From: Bacillota bacterium
GTDB taxonomy: Bacteria; Bacillota; Clostridia; Lachnospirales; Lachnospiraceae
Assembly: GCA_023398615.1 (NCBI GenBank)
Contig: JAEWSD010000140.1
Span: forward strand, 1-24,806
Direction: 5' to 3'
DNA length: 24,806 nucleotides
Each line of letters starts with the position of its first letter. Positions within the stretch are counted from its first letter, which is position 1. Below are positions 13,598 through 22,623 of this stretch, piece by piece. Both the position numbers and the translations under genes were made by a program. The notes under the pieces were generated by a model. The model was not told the origin of the DNA and did not search any database. It was given only the letters and a program-made list of their open reading frames with translations.

Positions 13598-15091
13598 ATG
13601 AATATCAAAAAGAAAATAGTAATTTCATCTGTTGCGGTAATCTTAACATTTGCCATTGCGGTACCGTCGCTTGGAGCAACAGAGCATTGGAACGATAACT
13701 CTTCAAAGAAAAATATTTCTACAGATTGGGCAAACTGGAAAACCGAATGGAAAAGCGTAAAAAATGATTTTGAGAAGATATCGCTTACGCCCGGAGCAAC
13801 AGAAAAAGAGTTGAATTTTGCGTGGTATTCCAGGAATGCGAACCAATCTAATGTCAGAATGTCAACAACCAAGGATATGAGCAGCCCGAATGTCTTCATA
13901 GGAACTTCCAATAAGTATAAAGAAATCAACGGAGTAACCTATTATGCAAATAAAGTTACCGCTGCGGGATTAAAAAGCAATACGGTATACTATTACCAGT
14001 ATTATCTGGATGGAGCATGGACAGAAACAAAAAAATATGAAACAGAGGATGCAAATGAATTTTCATTCCTCTATGTAGGAGATCCGCAGATAGGCGCGTC
14101 TGTCGGCCAGGCGGCTTCCGATTCGAAGGATGCGCAGACTGCCGAGCTTGCGGCAAGAAATGATGCTTTCAGCTGGAATACGACCTTAGAGACAGCTGTT
14201 AATGCACATCCGGATCTGAGTTTTATCGTTTCTGCAGGCGACCAGGTAAATGAAACCGTAAAAGACGGAAGTACTAAAAATGATCTTCAGCAGGAAATAG
14301 AATACTCGGGCTTTCTGTCACCGGCGGTACTGGCTTCCCTGCCGGTAGCAACGACAATTGGAAACCATGATGCACAGACGGCTAATTATAAGAATCATTT
14401 TAATAATCCAAATCCTTTTACGGAAGAGACAACACCTACAAAAGCTGGTAACGGCTATTATTTTACCTATGGAAATACACTTTTTATCATGCTGAATACA
14501 AATAATTATAATAGTGCGGATCATGAAGCACTGTTAAAGAAAGCGACGGAAGCCAATCCGGATGTAAAGTGGAGAATCGTAACATTCCATCAGGATATTT
14601 ACGGTTCCGGCGCCGACCATTCGGATTCGGACGGCATGATATTAAGAACACAGCTTACAACCTTAATGGATAAATATGATATTGATGCAGTATTACAGGG
14701 ACATGATCATACCTATTCAAGGAGCTATCAGCTGACCAGTGACGGAGCAAAACATACGGCCTATGACGCTTCCGTTAACCTGGATGATCAGGCGGTTCAA
14801 GCTGAATTTTTACAACAAAATCTGTGTTACAACATTGTAAGTGATAAGGCGGATGCGGTTAATAATATAGTTACGAACCCGGAAGGCGTCCTTTATATGG
14901 AAGCAAACTCTTCAAGCGGAAGCAAATACTACAACCTTATTACAGCACAGCAAAACTTTATTGCATCCAGAAGCCAGACATGGGCACCTTCGTATTCTGT
15001 CATTGATGTGACAGGAGATACGCTGACTATCAATACCTACGATGTGGCCACAGGTGCAAAGCTTGATGACCCTTACACGATTAAAAAATAG
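13598..15091 (+). CDS. Secreted purple-acid-phosphatase-like metallophosphoesterase
   Basis: GGAGGT at 13589-13594 points to ATG 13598; an in-frame ATG at 13577 is less likely because it lies inside a hairpin. Residues 1-27 form a signal peptide ending in a SLGA-type cleavage region. Residues about 60-150 resemble the fibronectin-like N-terminal domain of purple acid phosphatases (NFAWYSRN, then GLKSNTVYYYQY). The catalytic domain carries the metal ligands D162 (GDPQIG), D215 (SAGDQVN), N256-H257-D258 (GNHD), H331 (TFHQD), and H369/H371 (GHDH). It should hydrolyse phosphate esters outside the membrane. No cell-wall anchor is seen. The YibE/F gene follows after 31 bp in the same operon. Confidence 0.92.
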   Translation: MNIKKKIVISSVAVILTFAIAVPSLGATEHWNDNSSKKNISTDWANWKTEWKSVKNDFEKISLTPGATEKELNFAWYSRNANQSNVRMSTTKDMSSPNVFIGTSNKYKEINGVTYYANKVTAAGLKSNTVYYYQYYLDGAWTETKKYETEDANEFSFLYVGDPQIGASVGQAASDSKDAQTAELAARNDAFSWNTTLETAVNAHPDLSFIVSAGDQVNETVKDGSTKNDLQQEIEYSGFLSPAVLASLPVATTIGNHDAQTANYKNHFNNPNPFTEETTPTKAGNGYYFTYGNTLFIMLNTNNYNSADHEALLKKATEANPDVKWRIVTFHQDIYGSGADHSDSDGMILRTQLTTLMDKYDIDAVLQGHDHTYSRSYQLTSDGAKHTAYDASVNLDDQAVQAEFLQQNLCYNIVSDKADAVNNIVTNPEGVLYMEANSSSGSKYYNLITAQQNFIASRSQTWAPSYSVIDVTGDTLTINTYDVATGAKLDDPYTIKK

Positions 15092-15122
15092 AATAATAAG
15101 GACGAGAAGGGTAAGAAATATT

Positions 15123-16268
15123 ATGGAACAGAGTAAGAACTCGAAAATAAAAAAATGGATAGGGTATGCGGGGATTACTCTGCTGGCAGGAATATTTCTT
15201 ATCTTTCTTTATTATTGGAATCAAATTGATAAAACGGAAATGGTATCCGACTCCTCACAATCCTTCGATAAGGCTGTTGTTACTCAGATCATTGCCGATA
15301 ATCTGCAGGAGAACGGAAGCCGTATCGGTAACCAGGAAGTAATGATTAAGTTCCTTAGCGGCAGCCATAAAGGGGAAGAAAAGGAAGCGGTCAGTACAAA
15401 TGGGAATCTGTACGGCGCAACCTGCCGTGTGGGTATGAAAGTAATAACACTTACGAATGAATCCGGCGATGTTTCCATTACTTCTGTTTACAGCTTTGAC
15501 AGACAATGGATTGTAATCGGATATATTGCCCTGTTTTGCCTGCTGCTCTGGATAATAGGCGATAAGAACGGAATAAAGGCAGTTGCGGGACTTCTTTTTA
15601 CAATACTGCTGATTCTCTGTTTCTTTATGCCGGCAATCTACAGAGGAATGTCGCCTATCATTTCTGCGGTGATCGTGGTATTGATAACATCGGTTTTTAA
15701 TATGCTGCTTTTGGCGGGAAGAACGGAAAAATCCCTCGCTGCCATGACAGGAACAGTTTTTGGTGTCATTATATCCGGGATTTCGGCATGGGGATTTGGA
15801 AAAATCGCGCGTATATCCGGTTATAATGTTTCGGATATTGATGCCCTGGTGTATGTGCAGCAGTCAACAAATATTTCGGTAGGAGGATTGCTGTTCGCAG
15901 GTATTCTGATCTCTTCACTGGGAGCTGCTATGGATATTGCCTTGTCGGTGGCTTCCTCAGTACACGAAATTTATCAGGCAAATCCCGGACTTGACTGGAG
16001 ACAGCTATACCTAAGAGGAATGAACGTGGGAAAGGACATGATGGGAACTACGGCTAATACTCTGATCTTTGCGTTTGTAGGCGGTTCGCTCAGTACGCTG
16101 GTTGTAAATTATGCTTATAACTTACCTTATTTACAGATGATTAATTCCTATTCCATAGGAATTGAAATCATGCAGGGTATATCCGGAAGCATGGGCATCA
16201 TACTGACGGTTCCGTTGGTATCGCTGATTACATCTCTTGCCTTGCGGAGGCAAAAAGCGCAGCATTAA
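15123..16268 (+). CDS. YibE/F family membrane protein
   Basis: Start ATG 15123 is chosen because the upstream in-frame ATG at 15042 lies inside the phosphatase gene; GAAGGG lies about 12 nt upstream. The 381-residue protein has one N-terminal membrane helix, an external region of about 90 residues, and then about seven membrane helices. WIVIGYIALFCLLLWIIGDK, GVIISGISAWGFG, the block SLGAAMDIALSVASSVHE and GMNVGKDMMGTTANTLIFAF are typical of YibE/F proteins. Their biochemical role is not established. Cotranscribed with the phosphatase, which suggests work at the cell surface. The 19-bp hairpin after the gene ends the unit. Confidence 0.9.
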   Translation: MEQSKNSKIKKWIGYAGITLLAGIFLIFLYYWNQIDKTEMVSDSSQSFDKAVVTQIIADNLQENGSRIGNQEVMIKFLSGSHKGEEKEAVSTNGNLYGATCRVGMKVITLTNESGDVSITSVYSFDRQWIVIGYIALFCLLLWIIGDKNGIKAVAGLLFTILLILCFFMPAIYRGMSPIISAVIVVLITSVFNMLLLAGRTEKSLAAMTGTVFGVIISGISAWGFGKIARISGYNVSDIDALVYVQQSTNISVGGLLFAGILISSLGAAMDIALSVASSVHEIYQANPGLDWRQLYLRGMNVGKDMMGTTANTLIFAFVGGSLSTLVVNYAYNLPYLQMINSYSIGIEIMQGISGSMGIILTVPLVSLITSLALRRQKAQH

Positions 16269-16303
16269 AGGTTATCCGATATTGCAAGAAACGTATAAAA
16301 AAG

Positions 16304-16347
16304 CAATAAACCGGGGAAGCAAGCTCAATTGCTTCCCCGGTTTATTG
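16304..16347. terminator. 19-bp perfect hairpin, terminator of the phosphatase-YibE/F unit
   Basis: The 5' arm at 16304-16322 (caataaaccggggaagcaa) pairs perfectly with 16329-16347 around a 6-nt loop. The ends are A/T-rich, with a short TTTATT on the 3' side and AATAAA on the 5' side. Confidence 0.8.
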
Positions 16348-16477
16348 TGTGATAATAGTAAAAATTGAAAAGTAAATATTAGTGCTGTCAGTAATAATGT
16401 CCTATAAAATTATCGGGTGCGGCTGTTTTGTTCTGCAATTTCAAGGCATTTATACCAATAAGCTTAATAAATTAATC

Positions 16478-16581
16478 ACAAAATTCGTTACAATTTTGTT
16501 TAAAATGGTATTTAAAATGATTAAAACGTATGTTATAATCATGTAAAAATAAACAAATTGTTATGAAATAGTACAATTTGT
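16478..16581. promoter_or_regulatory. Promoter and repeated ACAA-TTGT elements of the nitrogenase-like operon
   Basis: A consensus -10 TATAAT lies at 16534-16539 with only a poor -35 (TTTAAA at 16511-16516, 17-bp spacer). Around it sit ACAATTTTGT (16490-16499; also the arm of ACAAAATT-cgttac-AATTTTGT, 16478-16499), ACAAATTGT (16553-16561) and ACAATTTGT (16573-16581). The last two are inverted copies 20 bp centre to centre, two helical turns. The weak -35 with flanking repeats suggests a regulated promoter. Confidence 0.55.
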
Positions 16582-16643
16582 GTAATACCAGAACCAACAG
16601 AATCATTCCGGGATAATAATCTGGTTCAAAAGGAGGGTCAGCC

Positions 16644-17795
16644 ATGTCATGCGGTGAAATGGGGTGTCAATTATTTGGGGCTTACCGTTGTGCCATCAGC
16701 GTGAAGGATGCGGTGCTGCTGATACATTCTACCGTGGGCTGCAACTGGGGGCCTCTTGCCTTCCATATACCCTCCCGTGTACAGGATTTCAGGCAAGCCT
16801 CCACGGTAATGTATGAGAATGATATCATCCACGGCGGGGAAGCGGTACTTCTGGAAGCTCTCGGTCATATGCAAAGGGAGTTTCCTTCCGGGGTAATCTT
16901 TGTACTGACCGGCTGTGTACCCGAGTTAATCGGCGATGATCCGGGGAAAACAATTGCCGGTTATTCAACCGGGAGGGAAATCCTTCTCCTGACGGCTCCC
17001 GGTTTTAAAGGGAATGCGTATGAGGGAAGTATCTGTGCTATGAAGGCATTGGTCAGACATATGGATATTAAAAAGCCGAAGAAAAATACCGTGAATCTGA
17101 TCGGGTTTTTCGCGGATGACGACAGAATGGACAGCGACTTAAAACAGATTGTTTCCCTGCTGCCGGCACCGCTCTCGGTTAACGCCGTATTTCCGTATGA
17201 TATCTGGGAGAATATCAGAAGCCTGTCTTGCGGTGAGTTAAATGTGGTACTGGAAGGCTTTGAGGCTGTCGGAGAGCTTCTTAAGGAAAGCTTTGGGATT
17301 CCCTATATTATCCTGCGATATCCATATGGGCTCGAAGGAAGCAGGAATATGATAGCGGCTGTCAGTAAGGCGATGGACATTGCGCCGGATTTCTCCCGTT
17401 TTAAAGAGCAGGAACGGATGCTGTATGAGCAGCTGGAACTGGCCTATTCCAGCATTCGGAGATTAAAGGGTATTACGGCGGCTGTTCTTGGCCCTGTCTG
17501 GCGGACGGGAGGCTTCATCGACATGCTGGAGCAGGAGCTTCAGATGCGGGTGGTATATCAGACAGACACCTCCTGCGAGGATACGGATAAGGAAGCCCTG
17601 CTAAAGTCCGGTGCAGCCATACTGTTCGGGAATTCCTTTGACAGGGAGACGGCCCGGCAGATGAACATTTCCTTTCTGCCCGTGACCTATCCGGTGTTTG
17701 ATAAAATCAATATATCGGGTCGCAGCTACTGCGGAATCTTTGGGATGCTGAATCTGGTTGAGGACATTATAAATGCGGTATTATTTCCGTCATAA
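16644..17795 (+). CDS. Nitrogenase component 1 type subunit A
   Basis: The 383-residue protein belongs to the nitrogenase component 1 superfamily (NifD/K, BchN/B, CfbD relatives). Three cysteines stand where P-cluster/NB-cluster ligands are expected: C16 (or C8) before a GA turn region, C33 in STVGCNWGP, and C91 in LTGCVPELIGDD. H63-G64-G65 gives the typical GG-E motif. The C-terminal part, GNSFDRETA, then PVTYPVFDKINISGRSYCG, is K-like. It is shorter than nitrogenase NifD/K (about 480-520 residues) and close to cofactor-reductase relatives. AAGGAGGG at 16630-16637 fixes the start. First gene of a five-gene operon. It probably pairs with subunit B to reduce or assemble a small molecule; no FeMo-cofactor function is implied. 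Confidence 0.85.
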   Translation: MSCGEMGCQLFGAYRCAISVKDAVLLIHSTVGCNWGPLAFHIPSRVQDFRQASTVMYENDIIHGGEAVLLEALGHMQREFPSGVIFVLTGCVPELIGDDPGKTIAGYSTGREILLLTAPGFKGNAYEGSICAMKALVRHMDIKKPKKNTVNLIGFFADDDRMDSDLKQIVSLLPAPLSVNAVFPYDIWENIRSLSCGELNVVLEGFEAVGELLKESFGIPYIILRYPYGLEGSRNMIAAVSKAMDIAPDFSRFKEQERMLYEQLELAYSSIRRLKGITAAVLGPVWRTGGFIDMLEQELQMRVVYQTDTSCEDTDKEALLKSGAAILFGNSFDRETARQMNISFLPVTYPVFDKINISGRSYCGIFGMLNLVEDIINAVLFPS

Positions 17796-17849
17796 CAGGC
17801 ATCTGTGAAACTCTTGATAGTATCTAAGGAAAAGATGAGGTGTATAGTG

Positions 17850-19379
17850 ATGGTTTCTGATATGAAAAATCAAATGCAAACAAATGAAAAATATGTCTAT
17901 GAGCAAAGAATCCTGCAGGAATTGCCGGATGCGCATGAAAGCTCACCGTCCGGCCGTGTGAACGGTGCCATTTTGGCCATAACCTCCATACAGGGTGCAA
18001 TACCTGTTCTGCATGGCTCCGCCGGCTGCGGGTTTCACTACCGCTTCCTTTGCAGGCGGCAAAAAACTCCCGCATATAACCTTCAATGCACCAATCTGAC
18101 AGAGCTTGAACTAATATTCGGAAGTGAAGATAAACTGAAACGGACTATTATTGATGTCTATAATAAGTACCATCCTAGGCTTATTGCGATAATTCCGGCC
18201 GTTACCGCTGAAATTATCCATGCAGATATCGAGGGAGTTATTCAGGAATTACAGCCTGGACTGGCTTGTAAGCTAATCAGGGTTTCCGCCAGCGGGATTT
18301 CCCATGCCGACAAAAGAAAAATCGGTAAAAACTACACCCTTCAGGTCCATCCCGCAGAAGACGGAAACCGGAACGGGCATGATGCCAAAATGAATGGCTG
18401 CGGATTTTCCGACGCCATGACATCTGTTGTCAGGCAGGTCATGAGGCCGCAGAAGATTATAAAGCGCAGTATCAATTTAAGCGGAATTGCATGGGGGATT
18501 ACCTCGGACATCTATTCGGACGGCATTGCGAGGGAGCTTGCCGCAATGGGCTGCACCATCAATGCAAGGCTTCCCGCATGTACGCTTAAGGAGCTTGAGA
18601 CGGCGCCGCAAGCCGAACTTAATCTGCTTACCTATCGGGCCAGATGGGCCGCGGAGATGGAAAAAGAATTCGGAACTCCTTATTTTGCGGCGGATTTCAG
18701 AGCTTATGGCAGCCGCGGCATTAACGGCATTCTGGAATTTTATTCGGTAATCGCCGGACTTCTGAATTTGTCTCAGGGGTCTATGGATCATCTTTATCAA
18801 AACGCGGCCGGTGCCGGGGTTGCTATAACGAAAGCGGCTGCGGATTTTGCCGGAAAAGTATCCGTCTTATGCTGTGAAGATTACAGAAATCTTCAAAGCT
18901 TTCTTGATTTTTACCTGGACACCATGCATTTTGACATATCCTGCATACTGCTTAAGGTAACCGATAACGGTTATCTGGGCATGATGAATGAGGAGGAACG
19001 GCTGCTTTACGCGGAGCGGAAAGTAAAAAGCTGCCTTAATGAGAGAAAGCTTAAGGCAAGGTTTTATATCAATCCTCCGGGCGGTTTGGTACACCGCATA
19101 CTGTCCGATGCCGATTATCTGCTGGGAAGTGATTGCTTTCAAAGCGAAGCAGGGCAGGCATTCTACGTCGAACCCCCGGGTGCTCTTCCGCTTAATCTTT
19201 CGGACTTTCAAAGCCTGGTGCAGGATTATATCCAATGGATCAAAAAGCAGCGGAGCTTTGCGAACAGCCGGAGTAAGCTTCTTTCCGGTAAACTTTTAGA
19301 CTACATGGCTCCGTCGGTGTCGGCAAAGCATGATGCAAGCAGAAAGATGTGGGATTATATGTGGCTGAAAAGAAGCTGA
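17850..19379 (+). CDS. Nitrogenase component 1 type subunit B
   Basis: ATG 17850 is preferred, with GAGG at 17837-17840; in-frame ATGs at 17835 and 17805 are alternatives. The 509-residue protein shows the superfamily core: NGAILAITSIQGAIPVLHGS, then AGC60GFH, and the distal GKVSVLCCEDYRNLQSFLDF and DADYLLGSDCFQSEAG. Only one of the three usual cluster cysteines remains (C60). The first is replaced by SGRVNGA and the third by IIPAVTAEIIHAD where relatives have a C in TTC.SE.IGDD. The partner subunit keeps three, so the pair could ligate one 4Fe-4S cluster asymmetrically, as BchN-BchB does with three Cys and one residue from the partner. It lies 54 bp after subunit A. Confidence 0.85.
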   Translation: MVSDMKNQMQTNEKYVYEQRILQELPDAHESSPSGRVNGAILAITSIQGAIPVLHGSAGCGFHYRFLCRRQKTPAYNLQCTNLTELELIFGSEDKLKRTIIDVYNKYHPRLIAIIPAVTAEIIHADIEGVIQELQPGLACKLIRVSASGISHADKRKIGKNYTLQVHPAEDGNRNGHDAKMNGCGFSDAMTSVVRQVMRPQKIIKRSINLSGIAWGITSDIYSDGIARELAAMGCTINARLPACTLKELETAPQAELNLLTYRARWAAEMEKEFGTPYFAADFRAYGSRGINGILEFYSVIAGLLNLSQGSMDHLYQNAAGAGVAITKAAADFAGKVSVLCCEDYRNLQSFLDFYLDTMHFDISCILLKVTDNGYLGMMNEEERLLYAERKVKSCLNERKLKARFYINPPGGLVHRILSDADYLLGSDCFQSEAGQAFYVEPPGALPLNLSDFQSLVQDYIQWIKKQRSFANSRSKLLSGKLLDYMAPSVSAKHDASRKMWDYMWLKRS

Positions 19380-19415
19380 AGTGATATAGGAAGGTTTTGA
19401 AAGGAGTAATCAATC

Positions 19416-20486
19416 ATGAAACAGGAAATAACAATTGCTCAGGCAATGCCTGCGGAGGAAAAAGCGAAACGCCAGTATAAGATGATCACGATGCAAAAGC
19501 AGCTTTCGCTCGTTGCCATGCTGGCCTTGCTTATCGTTCTCTTTCTCTTCGATATATCCTACGGTCCGGCAAAATTAAGCTTCTCCACCGTCCTGCAGAC
19601 AATTTTTCACCCGGAAAGTGCGGAGGAAAAAATACATATTATCGTCTGGACCATACGGCTCCCGGTATCTGTTATGGTGATCCTGGTAGGCGCGGGACTT
19701 GCTATTGCGGGTATGGAGATGCAGACGATACTTAACAACTCCCTTGCGAGCCCCTATACCCTTGGGATATCCTCCGCAGCCTCCTTTGGTGCGGCACTTG
19801 CCCTGGTAATCGGATATTCCGTCCTGCCTCAAAATGTGCAAAATTTTGTGATTCCGCTTTTTGCTTTTGGATTCTCCCTTGGCTCTTCCCTGCTGATCTA
19901 TCTGATCGGGAAAGCCAAAAAGGAGCGGGCAACCATTATTCTTGCGGGAATAGCTATCAATTTCCTGTTTACCGCACTTAATTCTATCTTCACCTATTAT
20001 GTGCCCGATGAGGTGCTTCGCGGGATTACGAACTGGTCGCAGGGCTCTGTTGTAGGTGCGACCTGGGTCGAGGACATTATTGTATTGGCCGTATTAACGG
20101 TAACTGCCCCCATACTGTTTCGGGAAGCATGGAAACTTACCTCCCTCTGTATGGGTGATTCCACCGCCAAGGCATTGGGTATCAACGTGGATAAATTAAG
20201 AACCAGGGTGTTGATTTTGGCCTCCCTCATTACCGCCATATCGGTGTGCTTTGTAGGTACTATTGGTTTTGTCGGCCTGGTAGCTCCTTATGTCGCGAAA
20301 CGGATCATAGGGGAAGAGCAGCGTTTTTTTATTCCGGCCTCCTTAATTACCGGCGCCCTCATGCTCACCGTATCCAATATTTTATCAAAGGTGGAATTAT
20401 CCGGGGTATCCCTGCCCTTATCCATAATAACAAATATCATCGGCATTCCCTTCCTGCTGATCCTGATATTGCAAAAGAAAGGATGA
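19416..20486 (+). CDS. FecCD-type ABC importer permease
   Basis: The 356-residue membrane protein has a 28-residue charged lead, then about nine to ten hydrophobic helices. The sequence IRLPVSVMVILVGAGLAIAG followed by MEMQTILNNSLASPYTLGIS is the FecCD/BtuC permease hallmark, as are NWSQGSV, ALGINVDKLRTR and GTIGFVGLVAPYVAKRIIGE. These permeases work as homodimers for siderophore-iron, heme or cobalamin uptake. AAAGGAG at 19399-19405 fixes the start. The cognate ATPase starts 6 bp after its stop. Only one permease gene is present, consistent with a homodimer. Confidence 0.95.
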   Translation: MKQEITIAQAMPAEEKAKRQYKMITMQKQLSLVAMLALLIVLFLFDISYGPAKLSFSTVLQTIFHPESAEEKIHIIVWTIRLPVSVMVILVGAGLAIAGMEMQTILNNSLASPYTLGISSAASFGAALALVIGYSVLPQNVQNFVIPLFAFGFSLGSSLLIYLIGKAKKERATIILAGIAINFLFTALNSIFTYYVPDEVLRGITNWSQGSVVGATWVEDIIVLAVLTVTAPILFREAWKLTSLCMGDSTAKALGINVDKLRTRVLILASLITAISVCFVGTIGFVGLVAPYVAKRIIGEEQRFFIPASLITGALMLTVSNILSKVELSGVSLPLSIITNIIGIPFLLILILQKKG

Positions 20487-20492
20487 TATCGT

Positions 20493-21260
20493 ATGAGCCT
20501 GATTATTGAGGATTTAAATTTCTCCTATTCCGGGAAATTTGGAATCAAACATATCAACGCAGAATTCGGCAACAACATTACCGCAATCCTGGGTCCTAAC
20601 GGTTCCGGAAAATCTACTCTGATGAAATGCCTGACCAATCTGTTCCGATGGAACGGTACCATGCTTTATAAGAACAGAAAGGTTAGCGCTTCCGATAAGG
20701 ATTTTTTCAGGAGTAAGCTGAGCTATCTGCCGCAGTCGACGCAAAGCGATGCTTCCATCACCGTTTTTGAAGCAATTCTTCTGGGATTAATTCATTCTCT
20801 TTCTTTCCATGTAACCTGTGAACAGGAGAAAACGGTGGAGTATATCATTGAGAAGCTTGAACTTACGGAGCTGTCACGGCGCAGAATCTGCGAATTAAGC
20901 GGAGGCCAGCTGCAGATGGTATCTCTGGCGCAGGCCATTGTCAAAAGTCCGAAGATTCTCATACTGGATGAGCCTCTTAACAACCTTGATGTGCATCGCC
21001 AGTTTTCCCTGCTGGATCAGGTTGCACACCTGACGAGGAAGCAGAGCATTGTCACCATTATTGTCATGCACGATATAAACCTAGCCGCCCGGTATGCGGA
21101 CCATATTTTAATCATGAAGGACGGGGAGATATATTCCCAGGGCTCCCCTAAGGAGGTTATTACCCCCCAAATGCTTAGCGATATATATAAAATCGACAGT
21201 GAAGTCCACACCGGACAAAACGGGAAGCTGGTTGCGGAATTCATTGGAATCACAAAGTAA
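20493..21260 (+). CDS. ABC importer ATP-binding protein of the FecE/BtuD type
   Basis: 255 residues with all ATPase motifs: Walker A G34PNGSGKST42, Q-loop near Q81, signature L135SGGQ139, Walker B I155LILDE160 and switch H193 (VMHDINLAARYAD). This is the usual length for FecE/FhuC-type subunits of iron-chelate or vitamin importers. AAAGGATG upstream and the 6-bp gap to the permease indicate tight coupling. It powers import together with the neighbouring permease and lipoprotein. Confidence 0.96.
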   Translation: MSLIIEDLNFSYSGKFGIKHINAEFGNNITAILGPNGSGKSTLMKCLTNLFRWNGTMLYKNRKVSASDKDFFRSKLSYLPQSTQSDASITVFEAILLGLIHSLSFHVTCEQEKTVEYIIEKLELTELSRRRICELSGGQLQMVSLAQAIVKSPKILILDEPLNNLDVHRQFSLLDQVAHLTRKQSIVTIIVMHDINLAARYADHILIMKDGEIYSQGSPKEVITPQMLSDIYKIDSEVHTGQNGKLVAEFIGITK

Positions 21261-21314
21261 GTGCCTGTTTTTACCGATACCGGCCGAAAAATACCTTAAA
21301 ATGGAGGATTGATT

Positions 21315-22532
21315 ATGAAAAAAAGAATGAAATATGCATTAGGCTGTCTGTTAACACTCATTCTATTAACCCTGTCCTTGTCGGGCTGTTCAAAAACAGA
21401 CAGTTCGGCAGCAGGAGAAGCTGCCGGAATGTCCGTAGCTGCCGACAATACCGTTACACAGGAACCGGTCCGGGATACCTTAGAGGATACTTCAACGACA
21501 AAGATTTATACCGACATGACAGGACGTGAGGTGGAGCTGTCCGCAGACATCCGGAATATTGTCTGTGTCCGCTATATGGAGCTGAACCTGCTGGCAGCTA
21601 TTCTTGGCGATGAGTTTGAGGATAAGGTTATTTCTCTTGGTATGGATGTTAAGGAAAACGACTGTGATAACTATAATAAATTTTCCGAAATCTATGATTT
21701 AAGTAAGCTTCAGAATATCGGCAGTATTTATGATGATGGCATCAGTGTCGAAACAATGCTGCAGCTTAGTCCGGACATCATAATCTGCGATAAATATTTC
21801 AAAGATAAAAAATGCATTCAAAAAATGATAGAAGCTGGGCTTCCCGTATTTTTCCTGGACTTTGACGGTTTATACGGACCGCTTGACAGTATGAAACTGC
21901 TGGGAGAAATTTTTGGAGTCGAGGAACATACGGATGCTATGGTATCCTATGCGAGAGGTAAGATTGACTCTGTTATAAACCGCGTCAACACATTTTTGGA
22001 GGAAGGCGCCGACCGTCCTGCTCTTTATTTTGAATGCGGCAATACCATTCCAAGCGAGCTTGGTGCAACCAGGGCCGATACATCGGGCGGATGGGGTTAT
22101 CTGTGGGATATTCTCGGTGCTGATAATATCGGTATCGGGCATGATTTTGAGGAGCTTGACCCTGAGATCGTACTGACCAGGGACCCGGATGTCATTGTTA
22201 TCGGCGGCTCCAATTGGGATCAGACTTCGGATATCATGCGGCTTGGATATTTTGTAACCGAAAAGCAGGCCGCAGGCCATCTCCGGGAGTATGTGGACCA
22301 GCGTGCCGGCTGGAAGGACCTTGCTGCAATTAAGAATAAAAGGCTCTATTGTGTTCATTTCAATGCAACTATATATCCGTTCTGTTTCAGCGTGATCGAA
22401 TCAATGGCTAAGATGCTCTGGCCGGAGGAATTATCCGATCTGGACCCTCAGGCCGATCTTGAGGAATTCTTCGAATTATACATGCCGATCGAATATTCCG
22501 GAGTGTTTGCGGCACAGTGGTCCGGTGAGTGA
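21315..22532 (+). CDS. ABC importer substrate-binding lipoprotein (FecB/BtuF-like)
   Basis: GGAGG at 21303-21307 lies 7 nt from ATG 21315; TTG 21309 in the same frame is less likely. The first 25 residues are a lipoprotein signal with lipobox LSGC25, so the mature protein is tethered to the outer face of the membrane. Residues 50 onward fit the FecB/BtuF fold (PF01497): IYTDMTGREVELSADIRNIV, then IGSIYDDGISVETMLQLSPD and IIICDKY. The ligand cannot be told from the sequence; siderophores, heme, cobalamin and other metal chelates are the known range. Last gene of the operon, so the transporter is encoded beside the nitrogenase-like pair and probably brings in its substrate or metal. Confidence 0.92.
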   Translation: MKKRMKYALGCLLTLILLTLSLSGCSKTDSSAAGEAAGMSVAADNTVTQEPVRDTLEDTSTTKIYTDMTGREVELSADIRNIVCVRYMELNLLAAILGDEFEDKVISLGMDVKENDCDNYNKFSEIYDLSKLQNIGSIYDDGISVETMLQLSPDIIICDKYFKDKKCIQKMIEAGLPVFFLDFDGLYGPLDSMKLLGEIFGVEEHTDAMVSYARGKIDSVINRVNTFLEEGADRPALYFECGNTIPSELGATRADTSGGWGYLWDILGADNIGIGHDFEELDPEIVLTRDPDVIVIGGSNWDQTSDIMRLGYFVTEKQAAGHLREYVDQRAGWKDLAAIKNKRLYCVHFNATIYPFCFSVIESMAKMLWPEELSDLDPQADLEEFFELYMPIEYSGVFAAQWSGE

Positions 22533-22590
22533 TCGTATTACCGGAATCATAGGCTGAACTGTAACGTATTATCTTTATTTAAATTAAGGT

Positions 22591-22618
22591 TTGATTTTTA
22601 CATTTTTTGAACTATAAT
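22591..22618 (+). promoter_or_regulatory. Promoter of the patatin-CFA synthase unit
   Basis: TTGATT (22591-22596), 16-bp spacer, TATAAT (22613-22618). The large palindrome starts 5 bp after the -10 box. Confidence 0.55.
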
Positions 22619-22623
22619 TAATG

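Noticed and set aside
16644..19379. Calling the pair NifDK (dinitrogen fixation)
   Set aside because: Subunit A is too short, subunit B lacks two cluster cysteines, and no nifH, nifE, nifN or nifB gene is nearby.
21870..22358. Antisense open frame of 162 codons inside the binding lipoprotein gene
   Set aside because: Lies fully inside a well-supported gene and has no recognisable domain.
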